From positions 1,429,820 through 1,493,819 of the forward strand of contig CM042998.1 of the NCBI GenBank assembly GCA_023678885.1: a stretch of DNA of 64,000 bases, written 5' to 3'. The notes beneath the pieces are model-generated. The model was not told the origin of the DNA. It did no database searches and worked only from the letters and a program-made list of their open reading frames with translations. This document shows, piece by piece, positions 9,857 to 23,219 of this stretch. This stretch comes from Pogostemon cablin. Its lineage: Eukaryota; Streptophyta; Magnoliopsida; Lamiales; Lamiaceae. Made by a program: the position numbers and the translations under genes. Position 1 is the first letter of the stretch; every line of letters begins with the position of its first letter.

Positions 9857-11476
9857 ATGGAAGCTGATATAGTATCATATGCACTGTATGTTGCATCTGA
9901 TATAGAAAGTTATGAGCCAAGAACATATGATGAAGCTATATCAGGAAATGACAATAACAAATGGATAGTTGCTATGGAAGAAGAGTTGCTATCACTACAT
10001 AAGAATAAGACTTGGCAGATTGTTGACAGACCAAAGAACAAGAAGTTAGTAAGCTGTAAGTGGATCTACAAGAAGAAGCCTGTTACCAGCAAGGAAGGAG
10101 GTGTTACATACAAGGCAAGGCTTGTAGCAAGAGGTTTCTCACAGAAAGAAGGTGTTGACTATAATGAGATATTCTCACCAGTTGTCAAACACTGTTCTAT
10201 CAGAATCTTACTGGCATTGGTAACTCAGTTTGATCTTGAATTACATCAGATGGATGTCACTACAACATTTTTGCATGGAAATCTTGAAGAGGATATCTAC
10301 ATGAAGATTCCTGATGGTGTAAGTATTGAAGGAGCTGAAAACAAAGCTTGTTTACTGCTGAAATCTTTGTATGGTCTGAAACAAAGTCTAAGACAGTGGT
10401 ATTTGAAGTTTGATGATTACATTACATCAAATGGATTCAGCAGGAGCCTACATGACAGTTGTGTTTATGATAGATACAAAGAAGGGTGTTATACATACTT
10501 ACTTTTGTATGTAGATGATATCCTTATAGCTTGTAAGGATCAAGCTGGTATAGATGAGGTAAAGAAGATACTTAAGCAGGAGTTTGATATGAAGGATCTA
10601 GGGGAAGCAAATGTAATTCTTGGTATGCAGATTGAGAGAGATAGATCAGTTGGTGAGCTCAAGTTGTTCCAAGAATCTTACCTAGACAAGGTTTTAAAGA
10701 GATACAATATGAATCTCAGCAAAACTGTAACTACACCAGCAAAGCAAGGAGTGAATCTGTCATTACTCCAAGCTCCTCAGACAGATCAAGAGAAGGTTGA
10801 AATGAGCAATATTCCCTATGCTAGTGCTGTTGGCAGTTTGATGTATGCAATGGTATGTTGCAGGCCAGATTTAGCTTATGTGATGAGTATGATTAGCAGG
10901 TTTATGAGTAATCCAGGTTTGCTACATTGGAGTTTAGTAAAGTGGGCTCTCAGGTATGTTAAAGGAACCATCACAGCAGGCTTGAAATTTCAGAAGAAAG
11001 CAACATAGGATAAGGCAGTAGTTGGATATGTTGATGCTGATTATGCAGCAAATCTTGACACAAGAAAGTCTCTTACTGGTTATGTGTTCAATTTGTTTGG
11101 AACTGCAGTAAGTTGGAAAGCAACTCATCAACATATAGTGGCCTTATCAACTACAGAGGCAGAATTTGTTGCACTTATAGAAGCAATCAAAGAGGAAGTA
11201 TGGCTGACAGGTATCTTGAGTGAGTTTGGGATTGAACAAGAGTCAGTTGAAGTACATTGTGATAATCAGAGTGCAGTACATCTCTCCAAGCATCAAGGAT
11301 ACCATGAAAGGACCAAGCATATTGATGTGAGGTTATATTTCATAAGGGACATGATAGACAAGGGGGTAGTAAGTGTCAAGAAGATCAAGACAGATGACAA
11401 CCCTGCAGACATGTTTACAAAAGCCTTACCAGCTCAGAAGTATGAGCTGTGTAAGCACTTGATTCAGTTGAATTAA
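9857..11476 (+). pseudogene. Duplicate of the Copia-A reverse transcriptase-RNase H frame
   Basis: Copy of 3309-4928 at an offset of 6548 bases. It carries the YVDD reverse transcriptase motif, the same TAG at the corresponding position (11006-11008) and the same RNase H segment to 11476. Shared lesions show that the duplication came after the element had already decayed. It lies downstream of the chimeric ORF in a different frame. Confidence 0.93.
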
Positions 11477-11566
11477 GTAAAGAAGTGAAGGTTGCTGCTC
11501 CTTACAAAAGCAGCAAGGTGAAGAGGATGAAGCTAACATGGTGATGCAAGGTCTAAGGTGGAGATT

Positions 11567-12228
11567 TGTGAAGTATAGACCATGCATGTATGTGTGTACT
11601 GCATGCATGTATGCATACAGCCTGAGCATATGTGTGTGTGTGTTGAATGGGAACTAAGAACATGACACATGGAGGTTGATCATTGGTTGATCAAGTAATT
11701 GAAGGATAGTGATTGAGGACCGTTAGATTAGTCTTGAAGCAAGATGATCAGTGGAGGCATAGCATCAGCAAGAAGCCACGGTTGAAGCTGCAAAGATCAG
11801 ACAGTTGCAACCGATTCATCAGTTGGTTACAACTGATGAATGTGCGTGCATTTTGATTGGATGGAAGGGAATCTACACATTGAACATACATCCATATAAG
11901 TTGAAGAATCATTCAGCCGTTTTGATCATCATCATACACAATCTCTGCACACACATCAGTTTAGAAGAAGAAGAAGAAGCAAGCTTAAAATTAGGGTTTT
12001 CTAGTGTGCTTGTAGTCTTGTAACCTTCATCAACGTTTAGTGAATTCTTTTCTCAAGAAGTGGATGTAGGCTTATGCCGAACCACTATACATTTTTTGTG
12101 TTGATCTCTTTCATTTCATTCTTCGTTCATTAATCGATTCGTGTGTGAAACGTGAGTGATCAAACAATAGAGTGAGTGCAAGTTCTTGAGTGGTCTTCAT
12201 CAAGTTTTTTGCTTAAGTTTTCACAACA
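11567..12228 (+). repeat. Third Copia-A LTR (duplicate of the 3' LTR)
   Basis: Offset of 6548 from the LTR at 5019-5680, with no substitutions noticed. It is followed by GTTAT as in unit 1, but its own left partner is missing, so this is a duplicated half-element and not an independent insertion. Confidence 0.93.
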
Positions 12229-12399
12229 GTTATAAATTTGAATTATTCTTTGTGAACCAAAAGCTTGTATATATTTTAATCAGATTATAAAGCCTGATTA
12301 TAAATCTACAAAATTGTACTCTATTAACATAGATATAGAGTAAGTAATCATTTTAAATAAATGTTTTAATATAAGCCATACATTAATTATATTATGAGT

Positions 12400-13479
12400 G
12401 CTGCTATATACACACCCCATTTTATTGAGTACACCTCTTTTATTATGTACACTCTTCTTTTAATTTTTTATTTTATTATTTTATTATATGCACACCCCTA
12501 AAATTTTAAAAATATCCTTTTAAAATTAAATTCATACACACAACTGAAAACCCTAATTCAACCTAACTAAAACATTATCTCATCTTTTCAAAACTTCAAT
12601 CTATTCTTCCTCTCGTCTTTCAAAACATCCAAACTCATTAATGCAACAAAGGCAGCCGATTCGCCGGAATATCATCTTGGGAGGTTGTTGTCTCCACTAA
12701 CAAATTACTAAATTTAATTATTAAATTCATTAATTAAGGAACTGATTTTTTTTAATAATTTTATTATATATGTATATTAAAATTTTGCCTTCTGCACTCC
12801 AACTACCTCTACATTTATAACTTGATTATTATTCTGCAAGTTCTACATTTATAACTTGATTATTATTCTGCAAGTTGTTAGAAGACCATTTCAAATGAAA
12901 AACTTAGAATTGTGCAAAGAAAGATTAATTTTTATCTATACGCCATAATTAATAATTAATCAGAAATGTGTTCTATTCCAAAATTATTTCCATCATTAAT
13001 ACAACAATATTCCTCTTTATTCTATATCTTCATCATGTTATTGTTAGAGTTGCCCGATTTGGTGATCGGAATTTGAAGAAAAAATGTTGAGTTTTCGGAA
13101 GAAATCAAAGAGAGAAGAGTGAGATTGGGGGTTGGGAATTCCTTCGTACATTTAATTTCGCCAGAATTATGGAAATATAGAAAATTTGAAACTGCATTAC
13201 ACCAACAGTAAAGAAAGTAAGAAATTGTAATCTTAATTAACCCAATTCTCTAATGATTTTTAATACAATTATATTATGGATTAAGTTTGAATAATTAATT
13301 AATTCTCGATAATTTAGATATGGAGTATTATAGGATGTGTATGAAATATAATTTTATCCTAAAAAAAAATGTGTATTTAATGAATTAAGGATAATTTAGA
13401 CATTTTATAAATGTATATTATAATTATATTATAATGAAGTGTGTATTTAATAAGGGGAGATGTGCAAATAAGACCACCC
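12400..13479. mobile_element. Putative inverted-repeat element (copy 2)
   Basis: Duplicate of 5852-6931 within tandem unit 2, with the same weak inverted edges and non-coding AT-rich interior. Confidence 0.35.
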
Positions 13480-13905
13480 TTATATTATATCTCATAATGT
13501 TCATAATTCTATTACATATTTTTCAATAAACGATTAAACACATTACCACACCACTTTTCACAACATAATATTCAAATTTCATCTTCTTTCATTAAAATCT
13601 ACCCCACTGCGATTTTACGAGGCAAACATACTTGATATTAAACCAAATACACATGATTTTACTCTTTTTAAATTACAAAATCAACCATTTAAAGAAAGAA
13701 TAGAAAAGTAAAACTCTAACCAAATATATACTCCATTAAGACGAACTTAGAACACATTATTATTTATAGGGGTTCTACATAAATAAGATTAAGTACTCTT
13801 AATTTTTCATTTTATGGTTGAGTAGTTAATTATAATATTAAACGTTGTAAAGTTGTAAAACTTGTATTTCCTCTAAGCTTTATGAATGATTTTTTATTAT
13901 ATATA

Positions 13906-14083
13906 TTTTTTTGATCAGACAAAATTAATTGTTAGTTAGTTTTACCAAGTCTCCATACACCCTTTACACCCTTATTCTCCAAGCTTCCTTATAACTCTCC
14001 TCGTATTCGTTCCCAATGAGAATCAAACCTGGGTCACTCACTTGTGTGAGGAGCCAGGTGGTCAAGTGGGCTAACCCACCTGG
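13906..14083 (-). mobile_element. tRNA-derived SINE (copy 2)
   Basis: Duplicate of the SINE at 7358-7535, at the constant offset of 6548, with the same A/B-box-like motifs and flanking direct repeats. It is a passenger of the segmental duplication, not a new insertion. Confidence 0.6.
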
Positions 14084-14420
14084 TTTATTATATATATATA
14101 TATATATAAACAATTAATTAGGGTTTGAATATTTTATAATATGTCTCATAGTGAGTCATTAACCTAGGATTTGTATTTGTTCGATTCTGCCATGGTTTCA
14201 TACTTCTCTTCAACGGGACGAATTGCACTTCCACTCACTATTAGGCTGTCACCAAAAAAAGGAAAAAAAAAAAAAAATCTTATCACGCCAACCTTGTTTT
14301 GCAGAATATTATAATTAAGAACATATTTCTATTAGTACATAATAGTTCACATAGGTTGATTGACTTGATTCTATGTGCTATTTTTATGTAAGAAAATTTG
14401 ACTATTGTTTTAGGATTGAT

Positions 14421-14521
<101 letters not shown>

Positions 14522-14641
14522 GTATAGTTTCATTCTCTTTCATATATGTCATCCATCCAATAATATAATACAGAAGATGTTAAACCAAAACGACACAAAA
14601 AATTCAAATCAATACGTACTAGTATAATTATAAAGAATATA

Positions 14642-14896
14642 CTCCCTCCGTCCTGGAAAAGTTTGCCCCCCTCTTTTCGGCACGGAGATTAAGAAAGTGA
14701 TGACTTTTAGGGATATAATGATTTTTTTGTAATAAATAAATAATAAAGTATGTTAGGTAGAGATGATTTTTTTGTAAATAAAGTGTATGGAGAAGAGTGA
14801 TTGTTTTTTTACTTTTTGCTTTTTTTTTGGAATGTGCAAACTTTTGTGGGACAGTCCAAAATGGAAAGTGTGTCATCTGAAAGGAGACGGAGGGAG
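14642..14896. mobile_element. Stowaway-like MITE (copy 2)
   Basis: Duplicate of 8087-8341, with CTCCCTCCGTCC ends and TA flanks. Confidence 0.85.
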
Positions 14897-14906
14897 TATA
14901 CTAGTA

Positions 14907-15161
14907 CTCCATCTATCCCGTCCTTATGGTTACGTTTGCTTTTTGCACGGAGATTAATGAATATATTATTTTAATGTGTATTGAGGTGAGAGAACTAATA
15001 ATTTAATGTAAGGTGAGTAGGTGTATTAGTGGGATGTGTGAGTGTATGGATAGAGAAATAATTAATTTGTCTAAGTCTCATATACTAAAAAGGAAAATGT
15101 AATCATTTGAATGAGACGCCAAAAATAGAAATATGTAATCATTAAAATAAGAAGAATGGAG
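14907..15161. mobile_element. Second Stowaway-like MITE, intact
   Basis: Starts CTCCATCTATCCCGTCC and ends AAGAAGAATGGAG, flanked by TA on both sides, 255 bp. The right breakpoint of the tandem duplication (14940) is inside it, so unit 1 ends with only its first part (8350-8385). Confidence 0.7.
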
Positions 15162-15736
15162 TATATATTTATATTGATAATATAATGGAAATAGCACATA
15201 AAATTATAGTAGCAGATACAGACAAAGGTATTTGGGGGCCAAAGAGAGGTTCTAGCGACAACAAATGATTAAACAACACCTTCCAATCACTGTCTATCTC
15301 CAAAAACAGGCAATATTAACAAATCTCCACCGTCAAAAAATGTTTCCTTTTTCAATCATTCATTTGTTCTCCCCACCCCCTACCCCACCCCAAAAGGACC
15401 ACTTCCAAACAAAGAATATTTTAATATATGAATGAAGAAGAGATGTAGTAAAAAAGAAAGAAAGTTGATTTGTCAATCAACATTTGATTGACAACCCAAA
15501 CCAAAGAATCTCCACTGCACTACTCTTTCCCCTTTAGGCAAACCATTACTTTAAAAATCTCTTAGTTGCTTTCCTTTTTGGGTAAAAAAAAAGAAAGAAA
15601 AGAAAAACAAACCCCCACCCCTTTTTACAGTAGTATTTGATAATATAATGAATATATATATGTAGTAATTAAGTAGGGTTATATTTGTAGAAGGATCAAA
15701 GTAGAATTTGTGGAGATGGGGATATATGGGTAGGTG
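15162..15736. other. Non-coding interval
   Basis: No gene or RNA recognised. It holds C-rich and A-rich tracts (about 15370-15395 and 15585-15620). The last seven bases, GTAGGTG, are the left target copy of the following element. Confidence 0.6.
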
Positions 15737-16409
15737 TAGGGATGGCAGCGGGTAGGGCACCCACATTTTTTTGGGTACCCGAACCCATATTCATTAAAAA
15801 TATCACTACCCGTATACGTTCTATTACCCGTTTAAAATATTATTTGCAATATCCGAATCTGTCCCGAACCCGATTGTTCCTACCTGTGGGTACCCGAACC
15901 CGTCAAACTTTTTTTTAACTTAAATTATTAAATTTCAAGTCTCAAACATTTAAATAAATGTGTCACCAATATTAAACATTATTGGTCTTAACATTAAACA
16001 ATAATAATTAAAACATGACATAAAATCACCACACAAATTTAAAGATCTTCAATTCAAACTTTAAATAACATATAAACAAAATAAAATGATAGGTTAAATT
16101 AATGATTTGTAAATTTATTTAAATATTGAAACATATAACAAGAATTACTTGTGTCTAAACGGTGAACTAAATTTTTTTAATATGAGGTTAAGTGTTCGAA
16201 CCCTCTAAAAAATATATACATATAAGTAAATGGGACAGGTATATTTCGGGTTCGGGTAGCGGGTATCCGAGGGGGGTGAATCCAAATCCTAATGAGAGTT
16301 TTTATTTTTCCCAAACCCGTTCCAAACCCAATTATAGGTACCCAAACCCGTCCCATTAGAGTTTGGTCGGATCGGGTATTCGGGAAAACCCGCGAAACTG
16401 TCATCCCTA
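15737..16409. mobile_element. hAT-type non-autonomous element, 673 bp
   Basis: The terminal inverted repeats are TAGGGATGGCAG and CTGTCATCCCTA. GTAGGTG is directly repeated at 15730-15736 and 16410-16416. The TAGGG-type ends and 7-8 bp target duplication fit hAT elements. Subterminal regions are full of short repeats of the GGGTACCCGAACCC type in both orientations, typical of transposase-binding arrays. No coding capacity; the open frames across the right end are not credible. Confidence 0.8.
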
Positions 16410-16877
16410 GTAGGTGGGTTATGTGCAATAAAATAAATTGTTGTCCAAAAAATTGCAAGATCTTTGTTACAGCTGCATTGATAGAGATGTTTCTTGTTTG
16501 ATTTCTACCCTGACATGCCTTAAAGAGTATTATCTCATTTAACAATTTTATCTTAGGTTTCTTGTGCATATCTTGCTTTCACTTTAATTTTAAATATTTA
16601 TTTATAATACTATAAAATATTATTTAATTTATTAATATATTTGTACGAAATAATTAATATATACAAAACTAAACATATTAAACGCATGCACGTGCAGGAT
16701 TTTTTTAAAACTTTTTTTGGTTCAATTAACTTAGAAGTGAAACTCGTGACTTAATATGATAGTATCTGTTGCAGGAACATCTTTAACTCATGATACTAAT
16801 ATTACAAGCTCATACAGTGTATTTTTTAATATTTTTTTTCTATTTATATTGGTCACTAAGGTTTTTTTTTAATAAAA
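16410..16877. other. Non-coding interval
   Basis: AT-rich; no gene, RNA or clear repeat seen. Confidence 0.5.
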
Positions 16878-16905
16878 CTAGTAGTTAACCCGTGCGTTGC
16901 ACGGT
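16878..16905 (-). mobile_element. Probable Helitron 3' terminus
   Basis: Read on the minus strand, a hairpin CCGTGC-AAC-GCACGG (16890-16904) is followed after about eight bases by CTAG and then T. This matches Helitron 3' ends: a short GC-rich stem-loop, CTRR, and insertion before T. The element would extend to higher coordinates. Its 5' TC end was not located, so its length is unknown. Confidence 0.5.
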
Positions 16906-18797
16906 ATGTGTTAGTTTTAGGGCAACAACTTCATTTGATTTTATGATATTTGAATCGAATAATATTTCTTTAAAAAATATATAAAATAATAAAAATAAAC
17001 AAATACCCCTACAAAACATACTAATGTTTCAAATCACAACATGATGCATCAGAATGATTAGAAAATAAATAACAACAAAGTAACAAGTATTAACAAACCT
17101 CAACATCGTGATAAATACCTTCTAGATTGGTTAAACCATAAATTTGATAATTAGGAGACTCAAACAATCTAATGCATCTGAGTTTAACGGCAATGCTTGT
17201 TTTGTTAGTTGATAGAGAAATGATCAAACGAACACAAAAATAATGAGTATATATTCTTGCCATATAAAATTATTAAAAAATTGACATATATTTATTTTTC
17301 GTTTTTTTTTTGTTTATTGTTGCTATATTAGTAAAAGGTTTAATGAGATTATTAAAGTTTTAAATAAAATATCTCAATGTAATGTAATATCACGAAAGAG
17401 TTAGGATTGCGTGCGCCCGGGTGCACACCGACCTTTAGAATTTAGTATTATGAATAAGGGTACATTATTTTGTTTTAAAAGGTATACACTTTAATTAATA
17501 AGGGTACACCATTTTTTTCTAAAGGGTATACACTTTTCATTAATATTTTTTATTTTTCTTCAGAAAATAAAGAGTACACATCTTAATACTAAAGGGTATA
17601 CAATTTAATACAAAATTCTAACTCTAAACCCTAAATTCATAATTATAATTATTTAATTATTTTAATGGATGACTGAGATTTGTTTAAAAAAAGATGTTTA
17701 GGATTGAATTTATTCTGCTTTAATAATATCTTAGTCCCTCCGTCCCATTCAAAGGGTCCCTTTTTTCTATTTTGGTCGTCACACTCAAAGAGTATTATTT
17801 CCTTTTTTACACATATGCGACCCATACACACCCACTAACAATTGAAATATGAGACATACACTCCCACTAATACAACTACCTTTTGCATTTTTTTTCTTAA
17901 CTTTTAGCGGTATAAGTAGTAGTTAAATTTTTAAGGCTAATTATACTATGCACCGAATGTACCATATCTTAGTGTACACCCACTTTAAAAAATGTATACA
18001 AATATAAACAAAAACATATACAATTATGAAAAAGATGTATATAATTTAATTGTTAGTTTTTTAAATAAAAAATTGAGTGTAAAAAAATATACAATTATTA
18101 AAAAAATATGTATACACTATTAAATAAAAAGTTATAGACATATGGATGCTAATTTTTTTAATGAAAAATTTAGTGCGAAAAAAATATACAATTATTAAGA
18201 AACACGTATACAAAATAGAATAACTTATATACAAAATAAAAAAAAAGTTATACACATATGATACACCCTTACACCCAGGTGCACCTAATATCAACTCAAT
18301 TTTTAATATACCCATACAAATTAAGAAGCTAGCAAATAATTCTAGCATATTTAGCAATATTTGTATGACATCTTTTCATTGTATGATTATTTTATTTAAT
18401 TTTAATAATATTATTTTTCATTAAAAATATTATTAAGAACACTTTTTATTTATAACATAAATTGTTAATGAAATTATTCACTTAAACAGTTATATATTGA
18501 CAATTTTTTGTGTGCATCAGAGTAGAGCCAATTCTATGCATCCAAATTCAGTTTTGTACTCTTTAGAATGTTGTACTCTTCAATATAAAAATGTGTTTTC
18601 TCGATTTCAGGAAAAAATAATATTTTTAATCAAACATTAATACTTTTTATAATTCAATTGACATTTTAATTAAAAAATAATACTCCAAATATATATTTTT
18701 AAAATATAATTATATGTAACCTTGAATACTTTTTGCACCCGAATGCATAAAGAACAAACTCTTATTAGTATATACTGCCCCTTTTTTGTATCCTCTG

Positions 18798-18881
<84 letters not shown>

Positions 18882-20476
18882 AATTAACCTTTGCGGGTAT
18901 AAAATTTTAATCATGTATCCTTATAAATAATTAAAAAAAATTATTATTTCGTAATTTATCTCAACCATTTAATTAGTTTGAAAATGTTTAATGAATTAAA
19001 TAAATCATAATTTTAGTCAATATTTTAATGAGGTGCCGCCCAAAAAGTTTTAGACTCGTATTTTTAATACTCGTGCAATTAAATTACAATTATTGTTCTT
19101 TTAGGGACCAATTTCTAACAAATAAAATATTCTTAAATAGCTTTGCCAAATTTTTAACGTATACTCATTTTCTAAAGCTAATTTGGCTTGGTAGACTTTT
19201 TATCCTATGTATCTATATCTTGTGCTCTAATTAGCAAATTAATTAGGGTAGATGGACACCTAATCACCACATACTTTGAATTAGGGTTGAAAATTTTAGC
19301 AATCTTAATTACTACTACTAGTATGGGCATAAGCAGACAAAAAAAAAATACATACAAAAAAACACAAAAAGACAAAAAAAAAAAAAAGCGTTAACAATTC
19401 AACCTCGTTATAGTTGGGAAATTTTAAATTTTGTATAAAACTTTCAAAGATAAATTAATGGTTAATTTAGGACTTGTTTGTATTTCAATTTTTAATTGAT
19501 GTCTTCATGCATGGTTTTGCAATAATTCAAATTGAGGCGTATATTATTCTTGAATACATATATACGTGTGTGAAGATAATAACGTTTTAAGTTCAATAGT
19601 TGCTAGCTCAATTTGATACATTTATTTCTGAAAAGAAATGAATACTTTTGAAATTTCAGAAATGAATAATTTTGAAATTTAAAAAATAAAAATAAAAATT
19701 GATAAGTTAATTGACGGGATGTTGGAAGTATTTATTTTTTTATATTTTTAAATTAAGATAAAGAGTATTAGTTGTTTCAACTTTCAAGATAAATTTGATT
19801 TATAACACTACTCTCTCACGAGATTATTTGCACTGCTATTATAGATTTCAAGAAAAAAGATATGAGACTGTCTAACTGAGACTATTTAATATTATTTTAA
19901 ATGTTAAATAGGTTAAAAATCGATGATATTGAACCATTATTTTATAATTAAGACAAAAACATGTGTGATACCATTTCACGCTAATACTCTCATGAGACGG
20001 ATAAGAAGTGATAACATTTTAATATAAAGTGTATTAAAAAGTGATAGTGTTGCAATTGATTGTTTCATGAATAATTCGTGATATAAATAAAAATAATAAT
20101 AATTTTAATAAAAAATGATAATATCTTTAAATAAAAAGCGATAACTATATGAAATTTTAAAAACGATTTCACACAAAACTTGTTCTATAATTAAAGGTCC
20201 AATTAAAAATTTCTTTAAAATATTGACTTTTTAGAAGCACTTGAATACCTAAAAAATAATTTATTAAAATCGAAAAATTAGAAAAAAATATTTCAACACT
20301 CAAATAATTATTAAATACTTAAATACAAAATGTATGATTTAAATAAAGTAGTATAAAAATAAACCTTAAATAAATATTAATTTAGTGAGAATCATGAAGT
20401 TTCAAGCCTTTGTTTTACTTTGTTAAATTTAAAAGTGTTTCATTAAAAAATTTATAGTCGAATAATTATAACAAGG
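16906..20476. other. AT-rich non-coding DNA with repeat fragments
   Basis: No gene found. It holds a half-MITE beginning GTCCCTCCGTCCCATTC near 17734, a stretch with recurrent GGGTATACAC/GTACACC motifs (about 17450-18290), an (AT)n run (about 18802-18877) and a dispersed repeat with GTGATAA motifs (about 19980-20170) that resembles 25700-25930. Confidence 0.6.
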
Positions 20477-21415
20477 TGATTATTTGCACCCCAAAATTGC
20501 TAGATATACCCCCATAAAACAATTAAATTGAAGTATTTTTGATTAATATGACTTATATACCCTTATAAAAAAATTAATAAATGCATTTACTAAATATATT
20601 CAAAATTACCCAAAAAAATATCTAATTAATAAGCTTTTACTGATTTGGAAATTACCCAATAAAATAGCCTTATCGCCTGTGTTTACTCTTCAACAAATTT
20701 CAGAAATCTTCCATCAATGGCAATGGAACCTCCAATCCACTCTGTGAAAAATGTCCCAATTCATATTCTCCAAACTATATGTGAAATACTGTGACACATG
20801 CCTCAATCCCTTCTACTTCCAATTCTTTTCATTCGTGAAATACTCAAACTTAAGCTTGAAATTATTTATAAAGTATGAGATTGTATCACCTGTTACTTTT
20901 CCATTATCTTGGTTTGAATCATATCCTCCACCCAACAATATTTTATAAAATGTTCAATGATCAAAGTTCAATATTTTATTTAATGTTAAATGACGAAGCT
21001 GATTTCAAGGGGTCAACCAATTTATTTTTGTTGTACAATTCTCCCACTGATTAAAGTTTCTCATTTGACAATATACTGAATTTTTTAGCATTTGGATGTA
21101 TAATTCGTAGACAAACCTTAGAAATTTGAAACAAAGAGAAAAGAAAATCTATGTTTTTGTGTTGGTGTTTTACGATTTGACGAAAACCAAAGAACCACCA
21201 TGGCTACAGCCCACTTTAACGATTTAAAAAATCAATGGTAGTGGTGGGGTATATTTAGTATTTAAGAATGGGTAGTATTGGGGTATATTTAGTAATATAG
21301 TAGTATTTAGGAATATATATTTCTATAAGGGTGTTTAAGTAATTTGAATTAAAATATTAAATTTGAATTCTTTTTTGGGCATGTCTAACAATTTCGGGGG
21401 TGTAAATAGCCGTCT
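20477..21415. mobile_element. Inverted-repeat DNA element, about 940 bp
   Basis: The left edge (GTGATTATTTGCACCCC...) and the reverse complement of the right edge (ACGGCTATTTACACCCCC...) align loosely for about 95 bases, including a shared ATACCCTTATA/ACACCCTTATA block. The interior has no convincing gene. It is probably a non-autonomous or decayed DNA transposon; the boundaries are approximate. Confidence 0.5.
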
Positions 21416-21596
21416 CTTACAACAAATATCGTTTCATTTAATTTAAATAGTGTATTATATGTTGTATTTAATTATATATATATATATACACACTCCATAA
21501 CATTTAATAGTGTAGGAGCAAGAAGGAATCCGATTTAATTATGGTTTGAAAATGATTCCGAAAAATATTTAAATAGTTGAACAATTATTTTTCTTA

Positions 21597-22697
21597 GAAA
21601 AAATGTACTTTTGGTCCCATACGAAATGTTCAGTTTCATTTTTGGTCTTTTCCATTATGCTTTTGGTCCCATTGTTCTATTTTTAAAATTCCGTCCATCA
21701 TGCTAACGGATGATGATGTGTCCGTTAGATATATTTTCGACTAATTTAAGTTCATCTAATTTTTTTTAATCTTAATTTCATCCCTAACCCCCACCCCCTA
21801 CCCCTGCCTCTCTAACCCTAAAACTTCACAACTTCTATAGCAACCCCAAATCCACCACCGCTGTCACCTCCACCATCGTCTCCCCAGCATTCTCCGTAAC
21901 CTCCACCACCTCTATCTCCATCGCCCCCTCCGCCTCCTCCCCTACCACCACCATCTCCTCCACTGCTATAACCACCATCTTCGTCTCTTCCTCCTCCGCC
22001 GTCATCTCCACCACCATCTCTCGCCTCCTCCACGGCCTCCACCACCACCGTCCCCTCCACCGTCTCCCCACCTCCTCCACGGCCTCCACCATCTGAATTG
22101 CCTCCATCACCTCCACCAATATCTCCCCTGCCTCCGTCGCCGTCCATTACCACAAATCTGCAATTAGTCTCCACCAGCACCATAGATCTGCCCTTTCCTC
22201 GTCGGAGCTCATTGTTAATCGACCGTCGCAGATTGCTCACCATCATGCACCGCTGCCACCGCTAATATTGCGCAACCATTCGTGACCATTGCAAATCTGA
22301 TCCTGCTGCCAGAACCGCCCCGCCCACCATCGCGCGCTGTCGGGAAGCAAAGTGCCACCGTTGCCCTCCGTCGTCTCCCACTTCTGGTTGCCAAGTCTTG
22401 CCCACGTCGGAGAAAGTTGTCACAGCCCACCACCACTTCCTCTTCCCGATATCTGATGTGCTATCTTGTTAATCAAGATGGGTAGAGATTGGTGGAACAT
22501 GATAGATGTTGTTCAAATAATAATAATAATAATAATAATTATTATTATTATTTTCTTTTATTTTTTTAATACTATAACGTTTTCCATCAAAAAAACTAAA
22601 AGTCGAAACTAAAAGTGCAACTCATGGGACAAAAAAAAAGGTTAGGGATAAAAAATGAAACAGGACATTTCGTATGGGACCAAAAGTGCATTTTTTC
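21597..22697. mobile_element. Long-inverted-repeat element with a GC-rich interior, 1.1 kb
   Basis: The left end (21597-21660) and the reverse complement of the right end (22612-22697) share the block ACTTTTGGTCCCATACGAAA and a following TTTCATTTTT stretch. The interior (21780-22480) is strikingly GC-rich and strand-asymmetric, with CCACCACC-type triplets. It opens Gly-rich frames on the minus strand and Pro/Ser/Thr-rich frames on the plus strand. Long terminal inverted repeats around foreign-looking GC-rich DNA suggest a Mutator-like element, possibly with captured sequence. No clear target duplication was found. Confidence 0.55.
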
Positions 22698-23007
22698 CTT
22701 TTTTTTATATTTTTTTTTTCAAGTTTTGATTGAATGATAATTATTAAAAAATATTTTCGATTCAAGTTATAATGATGATATATCTCTTGTAAAACCATAT
22801 ACTTATTATATCTTATTATAACAACTAAATCTATAAGTATTGTAGTAATTCTTTGATCACCGATTAAATTAAAATATTTATGATATAAAGTATAATTTCG
22901 ATAAAATAACACCTCTAAATTAAATGAAAGCATATGTTAAATTGGCGTATAACATTCTCTCCCCTTTAAAAAAAAAAATTGTCCACGAAATTAAAATATA
23001 AACATTA

Positions 23008-23219
23008 TTCCCACCGTCCCGTCCAAATAGCACCATTTTACTATATTGCGCGTTTTATCTAAATTGTAATATTTTTCTCTTTTAATAAAAAGGGCCTATC
23101 AATGGTCCACTACTATCCATTACATCTCTCTAATACACCTATCTATTTTATATAAAATAATAATATTTTTTAATTTGCGTTTAAAAAGTAAATAGTGTCC
23201 CGTGTCGGGACGAAGGGAG
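23008..23219. mobile_element. Stowaway-like MITE
   Basis: 212 bp, with ends TTCCCACCGTCCCG and CGGGACGAAGGGAG (inverse) and TA on both sides. It is a diverged member of the CTCCCTCCGTCC family. Confidence 0.7.

Noticed and set aside
21818..22246. Gly-rich 142-residue frame on the minus strand
   Set aside because: Low-complexity CCACC triplet DNA gives open frames on several phases; two overlapping Gly/Glu-rich frames exist and neither has a domain. It is described as part of the inverted-repeat element instead.
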